Assembly: GCF_002968635.1 (NCBI RefSeq)
Contig: NZ_PVBN01000004.1
Span: 1 to 64,000 of the forward strand
Origin: Neorhizobium alkalisoli
GTDB taxonomy: Bacteria; Pseudomonadota; Alphaproteobacteria; Rhizobiales; Rhizobiaceae
Direction: 5' to 3'
DNA: 64,000 nucleotides
In this document: positions 57,142-64,000 of the stretch, piece after piece
How positions within the stretch are numbered: the stretch's first letter is position 1
Layout of the letters: every line of letters starts with the position of its first letter
The notes under the pieces: generated by a model
The model's database searches: none
Told to the model about the DNA's origin: nothing
Seen by the model: only the letters and a program-made list of their open reading frames with translations
Translations under genes and position numbers: made by a program

Positions 57142-58023
57142 TCAGGTCGGCGTGCACTGGATGCGGTTGGCGTTCGGCCGACGCAGGTTGAAGAGGTTAC
57201 CGGCAAGGATCAGGGCTGCACCGAGCGCCGTCAGACCGTCGACAGCCTCGGTATAGAGCAGATATCCCAGCAAGGCGGACAGCGGCACCCGCAGATAGTC
57301 CATCGGCATGACCGTCATCGCGTCGCCATGGGATAGAGCCTTGGCCATGCAATAATGGGCAAATGTGCCTGAAAACGCGATGACGAAGATCCAGGGCCAT
57401 ATTTCTGCGGATGGCCAGACCCAGACCCTGAGTGCCGGTACGAGCCCGACCACCGACTGGATGATCAGCATCCAGAAAATGATCTTCGTCGCACTGTCGG
57501 TACGGGTCAGGAGCTTCGTCATGATGAAGGATATGGCGAAGACGAAGGCGGCTCCAAGCACGACCAGATGACCGGGGTTGAGAGGTGCCGCCCCCGGCCG
57601 GACGATCAGCACGACGCCCACGACACCAAACAGGATCGCCACACCCTTGCGCCATGTCAGCCGCTCGCCGAGAAACGCGGCAGCCATCAGGGCTGCCCAG
57701 ATCGGGGCGGTAAACTCGATGGCGATGACCTGCGCCATCGGGATCAGCGTGAGGCCCATCAGCCATGCGAACTGGCCCACATAGTGGGCGACGTTGCGGC
57801 CGATATGGCTTGGCAGGATGGACGTTCGCATCGCGCCGATACCGCCCTCGCGAAAGACAAACGGCAGGATCATGAAAAACGCGATCACGGAGCGCATCTC
57901 CATGACCTGGAAGACATCGAGCTCCCGCGTGATGGCACGGCCCGAAACGGCCATCAGCAGAAGCAGGGCGATCGACGCCATCATCCAGGCCGCGGCCTTC
58001 ATGTTGGATTGACTATTGTTCAC
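57142..58023 (-). CDS. DMT/EamA-family permease
   Basis: 293 residues with ten predicted helices in two EamA repeats (WMMASIALLLLMAVSGRAI at the start and YLRVPLSALLGYLLYTEAV near the end). Members export amino acids, nucleotides or other metabolites, usually by proton antiport. The start is a GTG at 58021-58023, preferred because AGAGGAG lies just ahead. The frame open further upstream would overlap the helicase gene. The substrate is unknown. Confidence 0.85.
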   Translation of the reverse strand: MNNSQSNMKAAAWMMASIALLLLMAVSGRAITRELDVFQVMEMRSVIAFFMILPFVFREGGIGAMRTSILPSHIGRNVAHYVGQFAWLMGLTLIPMAQVIAIEFTAPIWAALMAAAFLGERLTWRKGVAILFGVVGVVLIVRPGAAPLNPGHLVVLGAAFVFAISFIMTKLLTRTDSATKIIFWMLIIQSVVGLVPALRVWVWPSAEIWPWIFVIAFSGTFAHYCMAKALSHGDAMTVMPMDYLRVPLSALLGYLLYTEAVDGLTALGAALILAGNLFNLRRPNANRIQCTPT

Positions 58024-58061
58024 TTGGGTCTCCTCTGGACGCAGAACGGAGGCGATGAAAC

Positions 58062-60134
58062 CTATCGCCACATGCCCCGCATGCGGGCAGTCACGTCGAT
58101 GCGCACCTGATGGCGGGCCTGGCGTTCCGCTTCGGTCATGGGGGCGACGACCGGCCAGGCGGCGGTTTCGAAGAATTGCAGCAGCGTTGCCGGAATGAAG
58201 CGGGTGCGGGCGGCATAGACGTGCTTGTCGCCCTGCGACGCCTGGCCGTGGACGAAGAAACGTTGCGGGGTGATGAGGTGCAGGTGGTCCTTCGCACGCG
58301 TCATCGCGACGTAGAGCAGGCGGCGTTCCTCCTCGATCTCGGCGGTCGAGCCGACGCCGAGATCGGAGGGAATACAGCCGTCGACGCAGTTGAGCAGGAA
58401 GACTGAACGCCATTCCTGGCCCTTGGAGGAATGGATGGTCGAGAGGATCAGGTAATCCTCGTCAAGCAGCGGCGTTCCGGCTTCGGCGCTTGTCGCATCC
58501 GGCGGATCGAGCGTCAGTTCGGTCAGGAAACGTTCGCGGGAATTATAGCCGGAAGCGATCTGTTCGAGCTGCAAGAGGTCGGCTTTTCTGGTCTCCGCAT
58601 CCTCGTGGATGCGGGCGAGATGCGGCTCGTACCATTGGCGGGCAAGGCCGATCTCGGCGGGCCAGCCGGGGCCGCTTTTGCGAAGCGCGGCGAGCATGTC
58701 GACGAAGGCCGGCCAGTCCTCACCCGAACGCGGAGGGGCGGGGATTTCCTGCAATGCGGCGAGCGGTTCGGGATCGGTGGCGATGGCATCGAGGATCTTG
58801 CCGGCCGTCTGCGGGCCGATGCCCGGAATGAGCTGCATCAGCCGGAAACCGGCGACGCGGTCGCGCGGGTTCTGGGCAAAGCGCAGCGCGGCCAGCATGT
58901 CCTTCACATGGGCGCTGTCGAGGAACTTCAGGCCGCCGAACTTCACGAAGGGGATGTTGCGGCGGGTGAGCTCAACTTCGAGCGGCCCGGAATGGTGCGA
59001 GGCGCGGAAGAGCACGGCCTGCTGCTTCAGCGTCATTCCGGTTTCGCGGTTTTCGAGGATCTTTTCGACGATGTAATTCGCCTGCTCGGTCTCGTCCTTG
59101 ACGGCGACGAGGCGCGGGCGCTCCTCGGACTGACGCTCGGTCCAGAGGTTCTTGGTGAAGCGCTCGCGGGCGAGATCAATGACGCCGTTGGCGGCGGCGA
59201 GGATGGTGTTGGTTGAACGGTAGTTGCGGTCGAGGGTGACGATATTGGCCGGCGGATCGAACGTGTTCGGGAAATCGAGAATGTTGCGGATCGTCGCGGC
59301 GCGGAAGGAATAGATCGACTGCGCGTCGTCTCCGACGACGGTCAGGCCGCGGCCGCCGGGCTTCATCGCCATCAGGACCGAGGATTGCAGGCGGTTGGTG
59401 TCCTGGTATTCGTCGACCAGAACGTGGTCGAAGCGGCTGCCGATATCCTCGGCGATCGCCGGCTCGCTCATCATCTGCGCCCAATAGAGCAGAAGGTCAT
59501 CGTAATCGAGGACGTTCTGGGCCTGCTTGGCTTCCACATAGGTCGCGAAAAGTTCGCGGAGCTGCTTTTCCCAGTTCTGGCACCAGGGGAAATGGTGTTT
59601 CAGCGCTTCGTCCAGCGTCGTTTCGGAATTGACGGCGCGTGAATAGATGGCGAGGCAGGTGCCTTTGGTCGGGAAGCGGCTCTCCGTCTTCGAGAAGCCG
59701 AGTTCGTGGCGGACGAGGTTCATCAGGTCGGCGGAATCTTCCCGGTCGTGGATGGTGAAATCCGGATCGAGGCCGATCTCACCGGCATGCAGGCGAAGCA
59801 GGCGGGCGCCGATGCCGTGGAAGGTGCCGGCCCAGGCGAGCGCATCGGTCATGATGCCGGAATTCTTGCCCAGCACCTGCGCACAGATGCGTTCGACGCG
59901 GCGGGCCATTTCGGATGCTGCGCGGCGGGAAAAGGTCATCAGGAGGATGCGGCGCGGGTCGGCGCCGGAGACGATCAGATGCGCGACGCGATGGGCGAGC
60001 GTGTTGGTCTTGCCCGAGCCTGCTCCGGCAATCACCAGAAGCGGGCCTGCCGGCCCGCCGTTCGGTACGTCCGAACCGTGCTCGACCGCGCGCCTTTGTG
60101 CATCGTTCAATTTTTCCAGATAGGCGACCGACAT
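58062..60134 (-). CDS. UvrD/Rep-family DNA helicase
   Basis: 690 residues of superfamily 1A. Walker A is AGAGSGKTNT (36-45), motif II is DEYQDTN, motif III GDDAQSIYSFR, motif V STIHSSKGQEW and motif VI YVAMTRAKDHL. Between them is LIPGIGPQTAGKIL, a helix-hairpin-helix-like segment. It is slightly shorter than UvrD and lacks its C-terminal extension. Role likely in replication or repair. A 14-bp tandem repeat abuts the start. It is divergent from the iron-binding-protein gene. Confidence 0.93.
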   Translation of the reverse strand: MSVAYLEKLNDAQRRAVEHGSDVPNGGPAGPLLVIAGAGSGKTNTLAHRVAHLIVSGADPRRILLMTFSRRAASEMARRVERICAQVLGKNSGIMTDALAWAGTFHGIGARLLRLHAGEIGLDPDFTIHDREDSADLMNLVRHELGFSKTESRFPTKGTCLAIYSRAVNSETTLDEALKHHFPWCQNWEKQLRELFATYVEAKQAQNVLDYDDLLLYWAQMMSEPAIAEDIGSRFDHVLVDEYQDTNRLQSSVLMAMKPGGRGLTVVGDDAQSIYSFRAATIRNILDFPNTFDPPANIVTLDRNYRSTNTILAAANGVIDLARERFTKNLWTERQSEERPRLVAVKDETEQANYIVEKILENRETGMTLKQQAVLFRASHHSGPLEVELTRRNIPFVKFGGLKFLDSAHVKDMLAALRFAQNPRDRVAGFRLMQLIPGIGPQTAGKILDAIATDPEPLAALQEIPAPPRSGEDWPAFVDMLAALRKSGPGWPAEIGLARQWYEPHLARIHEDAETRKADLLQLEQIASGYNSRERFLTELTLDPPDATSAEAGTPLLDEDYLILSTIHSSKGQEWRSVFLLNCVDGCIPSDLGVGSTAEIEEERRLLYVAMTRAKDHLHLITPQRFFVHGQASQGDKHVYAARTRFIPATLLQFFETAAWPVVAPMTEAERQARHQVRIDVTARMRGMWR

Positions 60135-60135
60135 T

Positions 60136-60163
60136 CCGTTCCTGATTGGCCGTTCCTGATTGG
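60136..60163. repeat. tandem 14-bp repeat at the helicase start
   Basis: CCGTTCCTGATTGG occurs twice in tandem, followed by a degenerate third copy (CCGTTCCCGATGTG) at about 60166-60179. It lies directly upstream of the helicase ATG. The GTTC words are 14 bases apart, not the spacing of an alphaproteobacterial LexA box. Confidence 0.7.
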
Positions 60164-60181
60164 GCCCGTTCCCGATGTGTT

Positions 60182-60203
60182 CGAATTAGCTCTAGCTGAT
60201 TCG
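60182..60203. promoter_or_regulatory. inverted repeat between helicase and iron-transport genes
   Basis: CGAATTAGC and GCTGATTCG (one mismatch) flank a TCTA spacer. It lies about 130 bases before the binding-protein start and may be an operator for either divergent unit. It does not match a RirA-type TGA(N9)TCA box. Confidence 0.4.
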
Positions 60204-60334
60204 TCTGGCTTCGCCTTCCTTTACTCTCCAGTCTCTCCGCATTCGGGCCTTCACGCATTTGGGAATGCGCCTTAACTTGACCCCAGTTCTCCCGTTTCGA
60301 TATGACGGCTTACCCGAGTTCCTGCGTGGAGGCG

Positions 60335-61354
60335 ATGTTGAGCACTGTATTTACCCCATCTGCGGGCGCCGCTGCGCTTGGCCTTTCCATCCTCGCAGGC
60401 TCTGTGCCGGCTTCGGCACAGGTGGCCGACAGCATCACCATCTACAACGCCCAGCACGAAGGGCTGACGAAGGAGTGGGTCGAGGCCTTTACGGAAGAGA
60501 CCGGCATCGTCGTGACGGTGCGCAACGGTTCGGATCTCGAATTCGCCAACCAGATCGTCCAGGAAGGCGCGAACTCGCCGGCCGACGTGCTCCTCACCGA
60601 AAACTCCCCCGCCATGGCGCTGGTCGACGGCAAGGGCCTGTTCGAGCAGGTCGATCAGGCGACGCTCGATCAGGTGCCGGAAGGGTTCCGGCCGGGCAAT
60701 GGCCACTGGGTCGGGATTGCGGCGCGCTCCACCGTGTTTGCCTACGACAGGACGAAGCTCTCGGAAGACAAGCTGCCGAAGTCTATGCTCGACCTTGCCA
60801 AACCGGAATGGAAGGGCCGCTGGGCGGCATCGCCCTCCGGCGCCGATTTCCAGGCGATCGTCGGCGCGCTGCTGCAGCTGAAGGGTGAGCAGGCGACCGG
60901 CGAATGGCTGAAGGGCATGAAGGAGAATTTCACCGCCTATCGGGGCAATTCCACCGCCATGAAGGCCGTCAATGCGGGCCAGACCGAGGGCGCGCTGATC
61001 TATCACTATTACTATTTCGGCGATCAGGCGAAGACAGGCGAGAACTCGAAGAACGTCGCGCTGCATTACTTCAAGAACCAGGATCCGGGCGCCTTCGTGT
61101 CCATCTCCGGCGGCGGCGTGCTTGCGTCTTCCAAACACAAGGGGCAGGCGCAGGCCTTCCTGAAATGGGTAACCGGCAAGGGCGGCCAGACCGTGCTGCG
61201 CGACGGCACGTCCTTCGAATATGCCGTCGGCAAGGGTGAGGCTTCCAACAAGGCGCTCGTGCCGCTTGCCGACCTGCAGGCGCCCAAGGTCGAGCCCTCG
61301 GCGCTCAACAATGCCAAGGTCACCGATCTTATGACCGCAGCGGGCCTGCTCTGA
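60335..61354 (+). CDS. iron(III) ABC transporter substrate-binding protein
   Basis: A 339-residue periplasmic protein. A signal peptide ends near PASAQ, followed by ITIYNAQHEGLTKEWVEAF, VRNGSDLEFANQIVQEG, and the Tyr-rich iron site (LIYHYYYFGDQ), as in FbpA/SfuA proteins. It captures ferric ion, usually with a synergistic anion. The inner ATG at 60335 with GGAGG ahead is preferred over 60302. It is the first gene of an operon with the permease and ATPase. Iron control is likely but no canonical box was found. Confidence 0.9.
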   Translation: MLSTVFTPSAGAAALGLSILAGSVPASAQVADSITIYNAQHEGLTKEWVEAFTEETGIVVTVRNGSDLEFANQIVQEGANSPADVLLTENSPAMALVDGKGLFEQVDQATLDQVPEGFRPGNGHWVGIAARSTVFAYDRTKLSEDKLPKSMLDLAKPEWKGRWAASPSGADFQAIVGALLQLKGEQATGEWLKGMKENFTAYRGNSTAMKAVNAGQTEGALIYHYYYFGDQAKTGENSKNVALHYFKNQDPGAFVSISGGGVLASSKHKGQAQAFLKWVTGKGGQTVLRDGTSFEYAVGKGEASNKALVPLADLQAPKVEPSALNNAKVTDLMTAAGLL

Positions 61355-61422
61355 CGGGTAAAAGGATTGCACGGAGACATCGCGGCTCGTAGCTGCGATG
61401 TCTCGTTTTCTTCGGACAAACA

Positions 61423-62991
61423 ATGACCTCCATCGCAGACACCAGGATAACCGCAGCGCCACGGCGCCGCCTGCAGGCGGCAGCATCCTGGACGCTGACG
61501 ATTGCGTTTGCGCTGGCGATGCTGGCGCTGTTGCCGCTTGGTTTCGTCCTCTGGGCCACGGTCGAGACCGGCTGGGCAACGGCTTTCCAGCTGATCTTCC
61601 GGGCCCGGGTGGGCGACCTGATGGTCAATACGATCCTGCTCGTCGCCTTCACCGTTCCGATCTGCACCGTGCTTGCCGTTTCGCTCGCCTGGCTGACGGA
61701 GCGGACCGACCTGCCGGGCGCAAGGCTCTGGTCGTGGCTTTCGGTGGCGCCACTCGCCGTGCCGGCCTTCGTGCATTCATATGCGTGGATCGGCATGTGG
61801 CCCAGCCTCAACGGCCTGTTTGCCGGGGTCGTCATTTCCGTGGTCGCCTATTTCCCGTTTCTCTACCTGCCAGTCTCGGCGGCCTTCCGGCTGCTCGATC
61901 CGGCGCTGGAGGATCAGGCGGCGTCGCTGGGGCTCGCGCCCCCTGCGGTCTTCCGGCGCGTGGTGCTGCCCCAGCTTCGCCTGGCGCTCTGTGGCGGCGC
62001 GCTGCTGATCGGCCTGCATCTGCTTTCCGAATACGGGCTCTACGCGATGATCCGGTTCGATACCTTCACGACGGCGATCATCGATCAGTTCCAGTCGACC
62101 TATAACGGTGTGGCAGCGCATATGCTGGCGCTGGTGCTGGTGGCCTGCTGTTTCGTGCTGCTCGGCCTGGAGGCGGGCCTCAGAGGCCGGAGCCGTTATG
62201 CCCGGCTCGGGTCTGGTGCCGCGCGGCGGCCGAAGATCACGAGGCTCGGCAAGTGGACATATCCCTGCCTGCTGCTGCCGATCGCCACTGCCGGATTTTC
62301 TCTCGGCATCCCCACGCTCACCATCGGCCGCTGGCTTGTTGCCGGCGGCGCGGGCGTCTGGCGGGTGGACGAGGTCGGGCTTTCGCTTTTCCAGACGCTC
62401 CTGATCTGCCTGGTCGGCGGGATCGCGACAACAGCCGCCGCGGTGCCGATCGCCTGGCTTTCGGTGCGCCGGCCGACACGGGGAAGCCGCTTCCTCGAAG
62501 GCTGCTATTATCTCGCAAGCTCGATGCCGGGCGTCGTGGTGGCACTGGCGCTCGTCACCGTCACCGTACGCGTCATGCTGCCGCTCTACCAGACGGTGGC
62601 GACGATCGTGCTCGCCTATATGGTGATGTTCCTGCCGCGCGCGCTCGTCAGCCTGCGCGCCAGCATCGCCCAGGTGCCGGTGGAACTCGAACAGGCGGCC
62701 GCGAGCCTTGGCCGTTCGCCGGGCAATGCGCTGTGGTCGACCACCGTAAGGCTCGCCGCACCCGGTGCGGCTGCCGGTGTCGCGCTCGCCTCGCTCGGCA
62801 TCATGAACGAGCTGACCGCCACCCAGATGCTGGCGCCGAACGGCACCCGCACGCTTGCCATGGCCTTCTTTGCGCTGACCGGCGAGATCGACTATGCGGG
62901 GGCCGCACCCTATGCGCTTTTGATGATCCTCTTCTCCATGCCCCTGACATGGCTCCTTCACTACCAATCGAAAAAGATCGCCGGCCGATGA
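61423..62991 (+). CDS. iron(III) ABC transporter permease (fused, FbpB-like)
   Basis: 522 residues with about 12 helices in two homologous binding-protein-dependent halves. The EAA-type loops are [25 protein letters not shown] in the first half and [25 protein letters not shown] in the second. It follows the binding protein by 68 bases and overlaps the ATPase gene by ATGA (62988-62991). Confidence 0.95.
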   Translation: MTSIADTRITAAPRRRLQAAASWTLTIAFALAMLALLPLGFVLWATVETGWATAFQLIFRARVGDLMVNTILLVAFTVPICTVLAVSLAWLTERTDLPGARLWSWLSVAPLAVPAFVHSYAWIGMWPSLNGLFAGVVISVVAYFPFLYLPVSAAFRLLDPALEDQAASLGLAPPAVFRRVVLPQLRLALCGGALLIGLHLLSEYGLYAMIRFDTFTTAIIDQFQSTYNGVAAHMLALVLVACCFVLLGLEAGLRGRSRYARLGSGAARRPKITRLGKWTYPCLLLPIATAGFSLGIPTLTIGRWLVAGGAGVWRVDEVGLSLFQTLLICLVGGIATTAAAVPIAWLSVRRPTRGSRFLEGCYYLASSMPGVVVALALVTVTVRVMLPLYQTVATIVLAYMVMFLPRALVSLRASIAQVPVELEQAAASLGRSPGNALWSTTVRLAAPGAAAGVALASLGIMNELTATQMLAPNGTRTLAMAFFALTGEIDYAGAAPYALLMILFSMPLTWLLHYQSKKIAGR

Positions 62992-64000
62992 CGCTGCTTC
63001 AACTGACCTCGCTTAGCAAACGGTACGGCGCGGTCGCGGCGCTCGACGGCGTCAATCTTTCCGTCGCCGCCGGCAGCCGCACAGCAATCGTCGGCCCTTC
63101 CGGTTGCGGCAAGACCACGCTGTTGAGGCTCGTCGCCGGTTTCGACGAGCCGGATGGCGGCACGATCGCCTTTGACGGCGAGACGCTGGCGGACGCCTCA
63201 GGGCAGGTGCCGGCACATAAGCGCGGCATCGGCATCGTGGCCCAGGACGGCTGTCTTTTTCCGCATCTCACCATCGCGCAGAATATCGGCTTCGGCATGG
63301 AGGCTGAGAGGTCGGTGAAGGAAGCGAAGGCGGCCGAGCTGATGGACATGGTAGGTCTCGACCGCGCCATGCTTTCCCGCAAGCCCGACCAGCTTTCCGG
63401 CGGCCAGCAGCAGCGCGTTGCGCTTGCACGTGCGCTTGCCAGAAGCCCCAGGCTGATGCTGCTCGACGAGCCGTTCTCGGCGCTCGACACGGGGCTTCGC
63501 ACCGCGACCCGGAAGGCGGTGACCGAGGTGCTGACGGCCGCCGGCATTACGACGCTGCTCGTGACCCACGACCAGGCGGAGGCGCTTGCCTTCGCCGATC
63601 AGGTGGCTGTGATGCGGGCCGGAAGGTTCGCGCAGGTGGGAAGCCCCCGGGAGGTCTATTCGCGGCCCGTGGATCCCATCACAGCGGCTTTCCTCGGCGA
63701 GGCGATCGTGCTGCCGGCGACGATCGCCGGCGGGCGGGCGGAGAGCCCGCTCGGGCTCCTGCCGGTCGATGACGCCTCCCGTCAAGGCAGGGCGGAAATC
63801 ATGCTCCGGCCGGAGCAGATTTCGGTTTTTCAAACGGGCGAGGGGACCTCCGGCACGATTACCGAAATCAACTTCTGCGGTCCGACGACGGATGTCCGGA
63901 TCGCGCTCGGCGGCGAAGGCGCCTTCTCCTTTCGGCTAGACATGCCGAGCCGCGAGACATTTCTACCCGGCGACCGGGTGAGGATCGGCGTGACGGGCAC
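62988..64000 (+). CDS. iron(III) ABC transporter ATP-binding protein (3-prime end outside window)
   Basis: About 337 residues are visible. Walker A is [10 protein letters not shown], a Q-loop Gln is in [12 protein letters not shown], the signature is [16 protein letters not shown], Walker B is [12 protein letters not shown] and the switch His is in [15 protein letters not shown]-terminal TOBE-like regulatory domain ([12 protein letters not shown]) begins near residue 265 and runs off the window. It pairs with the FbpB-like permease, whose stop overlaps its start. Confidence 0.95.
   Translation, partial: MTLLQLTSLSKRYGAVAALDGVNLSVAAGSRTAIVGPSGCGKTTLLRLVAGFDEPDGGTIAFDGETLADASGQVPAHKRGIGIVAQDGCLFPHLTIAQNIGFGMEAERSVKEAKAAELMDMVGLDRAMLSRKPDQLSGGQQQRVALARALARSPRLMLLDEPFSALDTGLRTATRKAVTEVLTAAGITTLLVTHDQAEALAFADQVAVMRAGRFAQVGSPREVYSRPVDPITAAFLGEAIVLPATIAGGRAESPLGLLPVDDASRQGRAEIMLRPEQISVFQTGEGTSGTITEINFCGPTTDVRIALGGEGAFSFRLDMPSRETFLPGDRVRIGVTG

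Noticed and set aside
60137-60155. Possible LexA box formed by GTTC words near the helicase start
   Set aside because: The GTTC words are 14 bases apart, whereas the alphaproteobacterial SOS box has a 7-base gap.

Overview
The window reads as a chromosomal segment of an alphaproteobacterium of the Rhizobiaceae (Rhizobium/Agrobacterium/Neorhizobium-like). The reasons are the GC-rich, densely packed genes, the glgP-glgB-glgC-glgA-pgm-glgX cluster, the split pntAA/pntAB/pntB transhydrogenase next to an aa3-oxidase subunit IV gene, a heterotetrameric sarcosine oxidase operon, the transglutaminase/ATP-grasp/alpha-E cluster, and intergenic palindromes of a type dispersed in rhizobial genomes. The genus is an inference. 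No rRNA, tRNA or CRISPR array was seen.

Layout. 1-6600: the tail of an IS630-type transposase, a WD40 protein and a His-rich CobW/COG0523 GTPase with a possible Zur box, a VapBC toxin-antitoxin pair, a creatininase-family amidohydrolase divergent from a MarR regulator, a LacI regulator and a PuuD-like glutamine amidotransferase-type hydrolase. 6900-10800: a TRAP transporter whose binding protein is on the + strand and whose permeases converge on it from the - strand, with a VOC-fold gene between. 11100-13450: a membrane GGDEF-EAL protein with a damaged GGDEF motif. 13690-17090: coxIV-like and pntAA-pntAB-pntB. 17195-19520: an AbrB/PIN toxin-antitoxin pair whose toxin gene overlaps the first of two alpha/beta-hydrolase genes. 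19530-22530: a Tad-type von Willebrand protein, a TPR lipoprotein, rpsU and a quinone-oxidoreductase-like gene.

23640-29215: soxB-X-soxD-soxA-soxG, in which a small exported-protein gene (X) sits between soxB and soxD. 29230-31050: small hypothetical proteins and a MaoC-like hydratase coupled to two tiny membrane proteins. 31130-42350: the glycogen cluster on the - strand (synthesis, branching, phosphorolysis, debranching and phosphoglucomutase), with start-stop overlaps at most junctions and a 94-bp mosaic palindrome between glgX and pgm. 42540-50600: a second Tad-type protein and a three-gene transglutaminase / ATP-grasp-alpha-E / transglutaminase-DUF2126 cluster, the best candidate for an uncharacterised peptide-modifying system here. 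50740-54440: a TetR-controlled ABC-2 export operon with a clear palindromic operator. 54600-57115: a YddA/SbmA-like ABC protein whose nucleotide-binding domain has lost nearly all catalytic motifs, followed by a DUF1003 protein. 57140-60134: a DMT permease and a UvrD-like helicase. 60335-64000: a ferric-iron-type ABC importer, cut by the window end.

Much of the content is housekeeping metabolism. The accessory-looking material is concentrated in the two toxin-antitoxin modules, the hydrolase pair, the extra sox-operon gene, the pseudo-ABC protein and the peptide-modification cluster.
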